From Anaerospora hongkongensis (GTDB taxonomy: Bacteria > Bacillota > Negativicutes > Sporomusales > DSM-15969), in contig NZ_SLUI01000011.1 in the NCBI RefSeq assembly GCF_004339805.1, positions 31,803 to 95,802 on the forward strand: a stretch of 64,000 bases of DNA, in the 5' to 3' direction. The position numbers and the translations under genes were made by a program. Shown here piece after piece: positions 29,501-39,684 of this stretch (position 1 is the first letter of the stretch; each line of letters begins with the position of its first letter). The notes beneath the pieces were generated by a model. That model was not told the DNA's origin. It saw nothing but the letters and a program-made list of their open reading frames with translations, and searched no databases.

Positions 29501-30142
29501 GTGAGCAATAAAGCCGTGGCGGCAATGGAATACATCGGTGAAGCAATTATTCGCAACAAGGATTTATTAACTAGTCTGGATACGGCCATTGGCGATTCCG
29601 ATCACGGCATCAATATGGCCCGCGGTTTTGAGGCAGTGAGCGGCAAACTGCGTACTTTGCCAGAAGAGGCAGACATCGGCCTAGTGCTGAAGACGGCCGC
29701 AATGACGCTTATTTCTACAGTCGGCGGTGCTTCAGGACCCCTTTATGGAACGGCCTTCCTGCGGGCTGCAGCCGTGACAGCGGGGAAACAGGAAATGGAC
29801 GCCCCGGCTGCGGCTGCCGCACTGGAGGCTGCCATTCAGGGCATCAAAGAACGGGGCAAAGCAACGCAAGGGGAGAAAACCATGCTTGATGCCCTGGAAC
29901 CGGCTTTAGCTGCTTTTCGTGAGGGAATGGCAGCAGGAAGATCGGTCAGGGAGTGCCTGGATTTAGCTGTAGCCGCTGCAGATAAAGGGGTGGAATACAC
30001 AAAAACAATTATTGCTACCAAAGGGCGGGCCAGCTATCTGGGGGAACGAAGCTTAGGCCATCAGGACCCCGGTGCAACTTCGGCGGCGCTTATTCTCACC
30101 GCATTCGCCGAATTTTATGGAAAACAGCAGGGGGTGCTGTAA
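29501..30142 (+). CDS. dhaL: Dihydroxyacetone kinase, ADP-binding subunit DhaL
   Basis: A ~213-residue subunit that carries ADP/ATP as a coenzyme and shuttles phosphate from DhaM to dihydroxyacetone on DhaK. The Mg-binding Asp motif is GDSDHGINMARG near residue 35. The nucleotide-capping region is TVGGASGPLYGTAF, and GERSLGHQDPGATS lies near the end. The start is GTG after AAGGAGG; an upstream in-frame GTG lies before the Shine-Dalgarno and is rejected. dhaM begins at the next base after its stop. Confidence 0.95.
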   Translation: MSNKAVAAMEYIGEAIIRNKDLLTSLDTAIGDSDHGINMARGFEAVSGKLRTLPEEADIGLVLKTAAMTLISTVGGASGPLYGTAFLRAAAVTAGKQEMDAPAAAAALEAAIQGIKERGKATQGEKTMLDALEPALAAFREGMAAGRSVRECLDLAVAAADKGVEYTKTIIATKGRASYLGERSLGHQDPGATSAALILTAFAEFYGKQQGVL

Positions 30143-30532
30143 TTGGTCGGTATTGTGGTAGTGTCCCATAGTGCGAAAGCTGCAGAAGGAATCGTGGAAA
30201 TGGCTGCACAAATGGCCCGGGATGGTCAGAAAATCATTGCTGCCGGAGGTGCTAACGGTGCAATCGGTACCGATGCTGTACGAATTGCGGCAGCGATTGA
30301 AAAAGCGGATACCGGTGATGGTGTTGTGGTGGCTGTGGATCTGGGCAGTGCCGTACTCAGTGCAGAGACTGCGCTGGAGTTTTTGCCTGAAGACTTGCGC
30401 GAGCGGGTGCAGATTGCAGATGCGCCGGTATTGGAGGGCACGGTCAGTGCTGTAGTGCAGGCTTCGCTTGGCAGCGCGCTTGCTGAGGTGCTGGCCACTG
30501 CTGAAGGCGCACGGGAATTGCGTAAAAAATAG
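30143..30532 (+). CDS. dhaM: Phosphotransfer subunit DhaM (EIIA-Man-like)
   Basis: A 129-residue EIIA-mannose-type domain that accepts phosphate from HPr and re-phosphorylates DhaL-ADP. The active His is in VVSHSAKAAEG (residue 9). GGANGAIGTDAVRIAAAI and VAVDLGSAVLSAETAL are typical of DhaM. Unlike E. coli DhaM, which fuses EIIA, HPr and part of Enzyme I, here only the first domain is present and the other two are separate downstream genes. The TTG start directly abuts the dhaL stop. Confidence 0.93.
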   Translation: MVGIVVVSHSAKAAEGIVEMAAQMARDGQKIIAAGGANGAIGTDAVRIAAAIEKADTGDGVVVAVDLGSAVLSAETALEFLPEDLRERVQIADAPVLEGTVSAVVQASLGSALAEVLATAEGARELRKK

Positions 30533-30564
30533 CTGCTGCTTGCAGCGGGGAAGGAGTGCAAAAG

Positions 30565-30831
30565 ATGAAGCAAGCAACATTGAAGTTAACCAACCGGCTG
30601 GGACTGCATGCCCGGCCGGCGGCACAGTTTGTTCAGACGGCCGCTAAGTTCAGCAGCAAAGTCACTCTGACCGGCAATAATAAAACGGTAGACGCAAAGA
30701 GCGTGTTGTCCGTCATGACAATGGGCTTGACAGGCGGAATGGAAGTTACGCTTATTGCCGAAGGCGAAGATGAAGCAGCTTGCATTGCTGCATTATCCGA
30801 ACTGATTGAAAGTCAGTTCGGCGAAGAGTAG
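30565..30831 (+). CDS. HPr phosphocarrier protein (dha-dedicated)
   Basis: An 88-residue HPr. The phosphorylatable His is in LGLHARPAAQF and the regulatory-site Ser in DAKSVLSVMTMG. The start is the ATG with AAGGAG 8 bp upstream; a GTG three codons earlier overlaps that Shine-Dalgarno. Because it sits between dhaM and an Enzyme I gene, its main job is probably phosphate relay to DhaM. A wider PTS role cannot be excluded. Confidence 0.95.
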   Translation: MKQATLKLTNRLGLHARPAAQFVQTAAKFSSKVTLTGNNKTVDAKSVLSVMTMGLTGGMEVTLIAEGEDEAACIAALSELIESQFGEE

Positions 30832-30841
30832 GTGTGGCAGG

Positions 30842-32569
30842 ATGAAAACCCTGAAAGGAATTGGAGCAGTAGCCAAAACAGCAATTGGCAGAATCAAAAC
30901 GGTAGCTACTGACCTGTCGGACTATTTTCACGGGTACTCGCGGGAAACTCCCGAAAAGGAAATAGCGAAGCTGCTGGCTGCTCTCTCTGAGGCTGATGAA
31001 CAGCTGAGCCGGATGATTCAGAAGGCAGCAGGCGGAGGCGATTCTGCTCAAGCCGCAATTCTTGAAGCTCATAGAACGATGCTAATCGATCCGGCGTTAA
31101 AAGCTACGGTGTTGCAAAAGCTGGATGAAGGAGAAGGAGCACCGCAGGCGATGCTGGCAGTAGCAGAGCAGTATGCGGCGATGCTTGCCTCTCTGGACGA
31201 GCCGTACCTGCGGGAGCGAGCTGCCGATGTGCTGGATGTGGGCCGGCGAGTTGCGCGAATCCTCCTGAAGGTTGATCGTATAAGCACGGGCAGTGCAGGG
31301 GTAATTCTTTGTGCTAAGGAAATTGAACCCTCGCTGTTAGCGGAAGCTGGCAATGAAACGTTGCAGGGAATAATTCTGGGGCACGGCAGTACTACTTCTC
31401 ATGCTGTAATTATTGCAAAGGCCAAAGGTCTAGTGACGATTGTCGGAATCAATGATCTTTCCCTGTTAACAGAAGGTCTGGAAGTCGTTTTGGATGGAAA
31501 AAACGGCGAGGTGATCATTGATCCCTCGCCGGAAGTACGGGCCTTTTATCAGCAGCAGATTGGGCAAGAAACAGAACAGCTGGCTGTTCAATTGTCACAG
31601 GTCAGTGAGCCGGCAATTACGCAGGATGGGTACCGTGTTCAGCTGGCTGCGAATATCGGGGTGCCTGGCGATATGGAAAGAGCCGTTGAGTTCGGCTGTG
31701 AGGGAGTTGGCTTATACCGCACCGAGTTTTTGTTTATGGGAAGAAATCTTCCTCCCGGTGAGGATGAACAGGCCGAACTCTACCGGCAGGTAGTTCAGCA
31801 GTGTGGTCAGTCTTTGTGTATTATCCGTACAATGGACATTGGCGGGGATAAACCGCTGGCCTATTTGGATATCGGTCAGGAGGATAATCCATTTTTAGGC
31901 TGGCGGGCTATTCGCATATCGCTTGACCGTCCGGAATTGTTTGTGACGCAGCTGAAGGCTATTTTGCGAGCGGGGGTTTCCGGTAAAGTTGCGATTATGC
32001 TGCCCATGGTTATCAGTGCAGAAGAGATAAGAAAGGCTAAAGCCTTTATCGCTCAGGCTGCCCAGGAACTGGAACGGGAAGGGAAGGCTTTTTCGCGAAA
32101 TGTTCCGCTGGGAATTATGGTGGAAACTCCGGCGGCTGCTGTTTTAGCCCCGCTGTTAGCCAAAGACTGTGATTTTTTCAGTATCGGTACCAATGATCTG
32201 GTACAGTATACACTGGCGGTAGACCGCGGCAATGCCAGGGTTAGCAAGCTCTACAGCCATTATCATCCGGCAATTCTCCGGCTGGTAGACGGTGTCATCC
32301 GGGCAGCTCATGAAAACGGCATCTGGGCAGGGATGTGCGGTGAAATGGCCGGTGATCCAGGAGCGGCTATGCTGCTGACCGCTATGGGAATTGATGAGTT
32401 GAGTATGAGCGCTGCCTCTATACCGAAAGTAAAAAGTGTGATTCGCGGTATTGATAAACTTGGCGCTGAAAGACTGCTGCAGCAGGTCTTCGAAATGGAT
32501 GATGCCGAAAAAATTAAGGTGTTTGTACAAAAAGCGCTTGATGAGCAAACGACCTCAACCCATGCGTAA
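30842..32569 (+). CDS. PTS Enzyme I (phosphoenolpyruvate-protein phosphotransferase)
   Basis: A ~575-residue full-length Enzyme I that takes phosphate from PEP and passes it to HPr. The phospho-His is in LGHGSTTSHAVIIAKAKG. The PEP-binding C-terminal barrel shows LYRTEFLFMGRN, IRTMDIGGDKP, GWRAIRISL, SIGTNDLVQYTLAVDR and the catalytic Cys in GMCGEMAGDP. The start is ATG at 30842; the frame extends 12 codons upstream inside the HPr gene. A 13-bp inverted repeat over the stop codon ends the operon. Confidence 0.95.
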   Translation: MKTLKGIGAVAKTAIGRIKTVATDLSDYFHGYSRETPEKEIAKLLAALSEADEQLSRMIQKAAGGGDSAQAAILEAHRTMLIDPALKATVLQKLDEGEGAPQAMLAVAEQYAAMLASLDEPYLRERAADVLDVGRRVARILLKVDRISTGSAGVILCAKEIEPSLLAEAGNETLQGIILGHGSTTSHAVIIAKAKGLVTIVGINDLSLLTEGLEVVLDGKNGEVIIDPSPEVRAFYQQQIGQETEQLAVQLSQVSEPAITQDGYRVQLAANIGVPGDMERAVEFGCEGVGLYRTEFLFMGRNLPPGEDEQAELYRQVVQQCGQSLCIIRTMDIGGDKPLAYLDIGQEDNPFLGWRAIRISLDRPELFVTQLKAILRAGVSGKVAIMLPMVISAEEIRKAKAFIAQAAQELEREGKAFSRNVPLGIMVETPAAAVLAPLLAKDCDFFSIGTNDLVQYTLAVDRGNARVSKLYSHYHPAILRLVDGVIRAAHENGIWAGMCGEMAGDPGAAMLLTAMGIDELSMSAASIPKVKSVIRGIDKLGAERLLQQVFEMDDAEKIKVFVQKALDEQTTSTHA

Positions 32570-32585
32570 GCGGGGTTGAGGTCGT
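32549..32585. terminator. Inverted repeat at the end of the dha operon
   Basis: ACGACCTCAACCC (32549-32561) and GGGTTGAGGTCGT (32573-32585) pair perfectly over 13 bp and span the Enzyme I stop codon. The T content after it is modest. It may terminate both convergent transcripts. Confidence 0.65.
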
Positions 32586-32600
32586 CCTGCTTTTCGATTA

Positions 32601-33500
32601 CTAATTATCCTGGAGATAATCTGCTATATTTCTTAGGGCTTTTTCACTTAGACGGATATAGGCTTGTTTCGTAAGGCCTGAGGACTTGTTGATACAATTT
32701 ACATGGGGATTATCGAGCAGCTTGCCGGTAGGATCACCGAGTGCGGCTGCAGTGTCACAGAAAAATTCATTAGTACCCTGACCGAGCCACTTAGTCAGTG
32801 CAGGTATGTCGTGCGACGGACCGATAGACGTATTAAACAGCATCTTGTGATTGCCCAGCCAGGAAAATTGTTCTTCGTGCAGTAAAGTGACGTTTTTATT
32901 CAGGCAGGTGCAAGCGGCATCTACAGTAGTCAGCAGTTCCTTCAAGGGGAGATATTTAATATTGCTTGCCTCCTGTTCCGGTTTACGGGTGCGGCTGTAG
33001 TAATATAAATCCGCTCCAAGGGCCTGAAGACCTTGGGCAATCAATTGTCCCGAAGTGCCAAGGCCAATAATGCCTACTTTTAAATCAGTCAGTTCCACCG
33101 GAACTTCCTGCCATTGCTTGTTTCCAAAGCCGTGGAGGTAGCGGATCAGCTCGCTTGCTACGTATTCGACAACTCCCTGGTCCCCGTAGTCCCGCACGCC
33201 TGTTACCGTAATATTTTTTGCCCGGGCAGTCCGAATATCCACATTGGCGCTTTCCTCCGAATATAGACTGCAGCACATACCGATGTAGCGGATTGCGGGG
33301 CAGGCAGCAAGAATATTTTTATCGATACGGCTGGTGTAACTGAGCAGTATGGCATCAGCATCGCCGATACGCTGGATGATTTCCTGATCATTTTGCGGAA
33401 TATCCGGGAAAAGAGTAACCTCTTGTGCATAGTCAACAAGCTGTTGTTTAGCGGCAGCAGTAAGATTCAACGGCTCAATAGCAACCAGCTTTTTAAACAT
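32601..33500 (-). CDS. D-2-hydroxyacid dehydrogenase family protein
   Basis: A 299-residue NAD(P)-dependent dehydrogenase. The Rossmann motif is VGIIGLGTSGQLIAQGL at mid-length, flanked by the split catalytic domain typical of D-isomer 2-hydroxyacid dehydrogenases (GVRDYGDQGVVEYVASELI before it). The usual C-terminal HxxG-type catalytic His is not obvious (NTSIGPSHDIP and LDNPHVNC are the nearest), so the substrate is uncertain. The start is ATG after GGAGG. It lies 11 bp after the aspartate-dehydrogenase-like gene and must be co-transcribed with it. Confidence 0.78.
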   Translation of the reverse strand: MFKKLVAIEPLNLTAAAKQQLVDYAQEVTLFPDIPQNDQEIIQRIGDADAILLSYTSRIDKNILAACPAIRYIGMCCSLYSEESANVDIRTARAKNITVTGVRDYGDQGVVEYVASELIRYLHGFGNKQWQEVPVELTDLKVGIIGLGTSGQLIAQGLQALGADLYYYSRTRKPEQEASNIKYLPLKELLTTVDAACTCLNKNVTLLHEEQFSWLGNHKMLFNTSIGPSHDIPALTKWLGQGTNEFFCDTAAALGDPTGKLLDNPHVNCINKSSGLTKQAYIRLSEKALRNIADYLQDN

Positions 33501-33511
33501 AATAATACCTC

Positions 33512-34297
33512 CTAGAATACAATCGGAGCAGCCGCATTTTGTAAAACCGCTACAATGCTCCAGGCTGCAACCGCACTGGTACGGGAATAAATATGGAGTT
33601 CAGCCCGGACTTCCTCACCTTGTACCTCGATCTTATATTCATCACCTTGAAAACCGGGAACCACTTTTATATTCATTGTTGTGTTTTCCGGTCCTGCGCT
33701 GGCAAGGGCAGTAGCGATTGCGACATTTACCTTGGTTGGTAAAAGTGAAATAGCTTCTTTGGTCGTACCGGCAAAAACTTGCTGCTCAGCTGCAATGTGC
33801 AGGAGATCATCCGTGAATAAGGGGGTGTTTTTCAGTGATAAAGGGGCCTTTTGAGCGGACATGGATGCGGTAATGGGGCTCATTAACGCTGCCGTGCGCA
33901 GGATATCAAATCCGCCCACTGCACCGCTGGCAATATATACCCGGCGCTGATACTGCGTGGCAGCTGCTTTTATGTGCTCGTAAAACTCCCTGTCGGCGAA
34001 GGCGCCAATCGATAAGACAACAATGTTGGAACCGCTTTTTAGGATTGTTTCACAATAGCTTTGCACGGCTTTTACAGAGGCGGCCTCAGCTGTAAAATCG
34101 GGCTTTTCGGCCATAAGCTCTTCAATACTGGCACAAGCTTTGCAGCCGTGATGCTCAGCGAAAGCCTTGGCCCGCTCATAATCTCTGCCCATCACTGCTA
34201 TTAACTCATAGTCCGGCAGGTAACCGGCCTTTATTGCATTAGCTACGATTTCATTAAGATAGCCGCAGCCGAGCAGTGCTAATTTGAATTTTGCCAT
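33512..34297 (-). CDS. Aspartate dehydrogenase-like protein (NadX/DUF108 family)
   Basis: A ~261-residue oxidoreductase. The N-terminal Rossmann domain (LALLGCGYLNEIVANAI) is followed by the DUF108-type catalytic domain with LLPTKVNVAIATALASAGPENTTMNIKVVPGFQGDEYKIEVQGEE. Family members convert L-aspartate to iminoaspartate, or act on related amino acids. Divergence from NadX leaves the substrate open, and no nadA or nadC lies nearby. The start is ATG after GAGGTG. It forms a two-gene operon with the 2-hydroxyacid dehydrogenase and shares an upstream element with the TRAP binding-protein gene. Confidence 0.72.
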   Translation of the reverse strand: MAKFKLALLGCGYLNEIVANAIKAGYLPDYELIAVMGRDYERAKAFAEHHGCKACASIEELMAEKPDFTAEAASVKAVQSYCETILKSGSNIVVLSIGAFADREFYEHIKAAATQYQRRVYIASGAVGGFDILRTAALMSPITASMSAQKAPLSLKNTPLFTDDLLHIAAEQQVFAGTTKEAISLLPTKVNVAIATALASAGPENTTMNIKVVPGFQGDEYKIEVQGEEVRAELHIYSRTSAVAAWSIVAVLQNAAAPIVF

Positions 34298-34381
34298 TAT
34301 GCACCTCGCTTCTCGATATTTGTAAAGCAATTTCGTATTATTTCTTGTGACAATTAGGGAATTTTTCTATATTATGTGCTT

Positions 34382-34432
34382 TTATTCGATACACATGGCA
34401 GAATGCCTTTGCCTGCCGGTTCCATGTAGTGA
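34382..34432 (-). promoter_or_regulatory. Shared upstream element, copy A (aspartate-dehydrogenase-like operon)
   Basis: Plus-strand layout: TTATTCGATA, 10 bases, AATGCCTTTGC, 6 bases, GTTCCATGTAGTGA. The same blocks with identical spacing occur at 37042-37092 upstream of the TRAP binding-protein gene, in the same orientation relative to the gene. It is probably a promoter plus regulator site common to both units. Confidence 0.6.
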
Positions 34433-34519
34433 TTTTTCTCCTCCTGCAGTTCCTTTAGACGACAGATGTAGCAATAATTTTCTAATTTACATATTATACA
34501 CAAAAGGTAAAATAGGCAG

Positions 34520-35851
34520 GTGAAGAATTTGAATTGTAAGGAGCTGTCGGGAGCGGTTGTAGTACCGGGAGATCCTGAGTACGAGCAAGCCAGACAGGAT
34601 TATAACATTGCCATTGAACAATATCCGGCAATTATTGTATATTGCTTTGATGAATATGACGTAGCGAATGCGATATGCTGGTCAAGCGAGAAGGGATTGA
34701 GGTTAAGAATCCGCTCGGGCGGCCATAACTATGAGGGTTACTCAAACGGCACATGTAAAATGGTAATTGATACTTCGCCAATGAACCAAATATGCGTAAA
34801 CACAAGTGATGAAACGGTAAGAGTGCAGGCTGGCACGAGATTATTGCCTTTATATGAATGTCTAGCGAAGTATGGTTTTGGCTTTCCAGGAGGAACATGC
34901 CCTACGGTTGCAATTTCCGGATTGGTTCTGGGCGGCGGAATCGGATTATCTACCCGTTACTTAGGGCTGACGGCAGATAATCTTTTGGCAGCAACGATGA
35001 TTGATTATCAAGGAAGGAGGCTGACTGTAAGTGAAGATTGCAACTCCGAGTTATTTTGGGCGTTAAGAGGAGCCGGGGGAGGTAATTTCGGGGTTGTTAC
35101 CGACTATCAATTTAAAGTGAAAAGAGTCGATAAAATTACTCTTATCCAATTACGCTGGGATGATAATCAAGCAGCTAGATATCGTTTTCTGCAGGTATGG
35201 CAGAATTGGCTGCCTGGACTGGATTACCGGGTGAGTATGTTTGGCGGAATTTTTCAATCCGGCGCATGGGTAAATGCATTTTTTTACGGTTCCCTGGAAG
35301 AAGCCCGCCATCTGTTTCAGCCGCTTTTAGAGATACCAGGCATAACCGTTGAAAACTTTCAATATATACCGTTCATTAACGCTGTAAAAAAAATTGGGGC
35401 AATCTATCCTAAACAGGAGGCATTCCAGGCAGCAGGGCGATTTGTCCAAAGAAGGTTTTCACAGGCTGAACTGGCAAACCTTATCGAAATTATGGATAAA
35501 GCACCGACCAGCCGGAATTCTTCTATCCGCGTATATTCACTGGGTGGAGCTGTCAGAGATATGATGAATGATAACGCGTTTACTGACCGTCAGGCTGATT
35601 ATATTATCGCTATTGTGTCTTCCTGGGACGACAGCCGCGATGCCGCAAGGCATCGGGCGTGGGTAGAAGCGGGCTTTGATTATATCTATACCATCACTAA
35701 CGGATCGTATATTAATTTCCCCTACAGCTTAACCCCAAAATATCAACAGGCTTACTACGGAAGTAATCTGCGCAGACTGCAAGAGGTAAAGGAGGCTTAC
35801 GATCCTTGTAATGTATTTAGCTTTCCGCAAGGCATTAGGCTGCCGTTGTAA
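34520..35851 (+). CDS. Berberine-bridge-type FAD-linked oxidase
   Basis: A 443-residue FAD_binding_4/BBE oxidoreductase. IRSGGHNYEGYS carries the His expected to bind FAD covalently. FPGGTCPTVAISG carries a Cys at the position that gives a second covalent link in bicovalent members. GGGIGLSTRYLGLTADNL and RGAGGGNFGVVTDYQF are further FAD motifs. The C-terminal BBE segment is YYGSNLRRLQEVKEAYDPCNVFSFPQGI. It likely oxidises a sugar or other alcohol; the substrate is unknown. The start is GTG at 34520, or possibly a TTG three codons later. No signal peptide is visible, so it is probably cytoplasmic. Confidence 0.87.
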   Translation: MKNLNCKELSGAVVVPGDPEYEQARQDYNIAIEQYPAIIVYCFDEYDVANAICWSSEKGLRLRIRSGGHNYEGYSNGTCKMVIDTSPMNQICVNTSDETVRVQAGTRLLPLYECLAKYGFGFPGGTCPTVAISGLVLGGGIGLSTRYLGLTADNLLAATMIDYQGRRLTVSEDCNSELFWALRGAGGGNFGVVTDYQFKVKRVDKITLIQLRWDDNQAARYRFLQVWQNWLPGLDYRVSMFGGIFQSGAWVNAFFYGSLEEARHLFQPLLEIPGITVENFQYIPFINAVKKIGAIYPKQEAFQAAGRFVQRRFSQAELANLIEIMDKAPTSRNSSIRVYSLGGAVRDMMNDNAFTDRQADYIIAIVSSWDDSRDAARHRAWVEAGFDYIYTITNGSYINFPYSLTPKYQQAYYGSNLRRLQEVKEAYDPCNVFSFPQGIRLPL

Positions 35852-35870
35852 GGTTGACTTAGCATGACGG

Positions 35871-35912
35871 GAATAATAAAACACTGCCTGGTTAGGCAGT
35901 GTTTTATTATTC
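35871..35912. terminator. Bidirectional terminator between the BBE oxidase gene and dctP-like gene
   Basis: AATAATAAAACACTGCCT and its reverse complement flank GGTT, with A and T runs on either side. The genes converge on it. Confidence 0.92.
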
Positions 35913-35915
35913 TTG

Positions 35916-36935
35916 TTATTTACGCGCCTTATCGATACTGTCAAGGACATCCTTGTAGTCAGCACCGTACTTTTCAATTACCGGCTTAACAGCAGCCTGC
36001 CACGGCTTAAGGTCTTTTACTTCCGTAATTGTCACGCCATTAGCCCGGATCTTGTCTTCTGCTTCTTTTTCCGTTTTTGCCCAAACTTCCCGTTGATAAG
36101 CAACCGAATCCAGCGCGGCTTGTTTAATTAGTTTTTGATCGTCCGGGGATAGTTTATCCCAGGCAACTTTACTAATTAATAAAACTTCAGGGATTCGTTG
36201 ATGGGCATCCAAAATGAAGTGTTTTGCAGACTGATAGTGGTTTTGCGCAACAAAAGTAGGATAATTATTTTCCGCTCCATCGATTACACCTGTTTGCAAC
36301 GCACTGAATATTTCTCCTGCCGGCATGGGTGTTGCACTGGCACCTAAAGCGGCAACCATTTCCATATTGATTTTATTTTGCATCACACGGATTTTTAAGC
36401 CTTTGAGGCTGTCGATGCCGGCAAGCGGCTTAAGTGAGTAAAAGCTACGGGCACCGGCAGTGTAATAGGCCAGGCCTTTCATACGGGAAGGCTGCAGATC
36501 GTTCAGCATTTTTTCGCCCATTTCACCATTTAGGAATTTCCACATATGTTCTTCGCTGTCAAAAATATAGGGTAATGAAAATACGCTCATCTGCTTATTA
36601 AATTCACCTAACGGTGATGAGCTTACGCGTGTAAATTCAATGGCACCCAGTTGGACTTGTTCCAGAACTGCCTTTTCTTCCCCTAACTGCGCTCCGGGGA
36701 AAACATCAATACTAATACGGCCGTTAGAGCGTGCTGCTACCAGCTCGGCAAACTTTTTGTCACCTAACGTTACCGGATGCTCGGCAGGATTGCTTTCTGC
36801 CAGGCGGAATTTGTACTTTGCCCCCTCTTTTGGAGCTTCTGTAGCTTTGGAATCCTTCTGTCCGCAGCCGGATAACAGCATAGACCCTGCGACCACAACA
36901 GTCAAGGCCGCAATCATAAGTTTTTTGGTATACAT
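35916..36935 (-). CDS. TRAP transporter substrate-binding lipoprotein (DctP family)
   Basis: A 339-residue solute-binding protein. The N-terminal signal ends in a lipobox (MLLSGCGQ), so it should be anchored as a lipoprotein. DctP-family segments include FPGAQLGEEKAVLEQVQLGAIEF, RVMQNKINMEMVAALGASATPMP and EIFSALQTGVIDGAENNYPTF, whose conserved residues bind carboxylates. No DctQ or DctM membrane subunits are visible anywhere in the window, so it is an orphan here. It shares a 51-bp upstream element with the aspartate-dehydrogenase-like operon, suggesting a common substrate. Confidence 0.9.
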   Translation of the reverse strand: MYTKKLMIAALTVVVAGSMLLSGCGQKDSKATEAPKEGAKYKFRLAESNPAEHPVTLGDKKFAELVAARSNGRISIDVFPGAQLGEEKAVLEQVQLGAIEFTRVSSSPLGEFNKQMSVFSLPYIFDSEEHMWKFLNGEMGEKMLNDLQPSRMKGLAYYTAGARSFYSLKPLAGIDSLKGLKIRVMQNKINMEMVAALGASATPMPAGEIFSALQTGVIDGAENNYPTFVAQNHYQSAKHFILDAHQRIPEVLLISKVAWDKLSPDDQKLIKQAALDSVAYQREVWAKTEKEAEDKIRANGVTITEVKDLKPWQAAVKPVIEKYGADYKDVLDSIDKARK

Positions 36936-37041
36936 ATCCCAGGCCTCCTTATGTTTTGAGGATTACCCCGATTTATTGGCCGGATAGCAAATGCTTACCC
37001 TTGTCCAACAAAACTCGTGATTTTTATCCAGATAATTCCAA

Positions 37042-37092
37042 TTATTCTATATAATGAATAAAATGCCTTTGCAGCCTTGTTCCATGTTGTGA
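37042..37092 (-). promoter_or_regulatory. Shared upstream element, copy B (dctP-like gene)
   Basis: TTATTCTATA, 10 bases, AATGCCTTTGC, 6 bases, GTTCCATGTTGTGA (plus strand). Spacing is identical to copy A at 34382-34432. It lies ~107 bp upstream of the dctP-like start. Confidence 0.6.
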
Positions 37093-37114
37093 AATATTTC
37101 AAGCTATATAAAAC

Positions 37115-37151
37115 CAAGCCCGCGTTGCTTCATACAAGTAACGCGGGCTTG
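37115..37151 (-). terminator. Terminator of the collagen-like gene
   Basis: CAAGCCCGCGTT (37115-37126) pairs with AACGCGGGCTTG (37140-37151) over 12 bp. On the minus strand a GGTTTTATA run follows. Confidence 0.85.
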
Positions 37152-37161
37152 TCGTTAGCGG

Positions 37162-39510
<2,349 letters not shown>

Positions 39511-39684
39511 GAGTATAGCTAAGGGAATAATCGGTAGTAAAAAACGGTAAAAACTTGAATTGCATACGATGATATAATGTCGAGGCCGCAATTCATTTTT
39601 AAAAACTAATTGGGGCCTTGCTGTTTTTATGTTAAAGTTAAATTATACAGTTCGAATTGAGACAATAAAGGGATGTGAACTGAT

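Noticed and set aside
34400..34425. Sigma-54 promoter in the shared element (TGGAAC...GC)
   Set aside because: The GG-to-GC spacing is 9 bases in both copies; sigma-54 promoters require 10.
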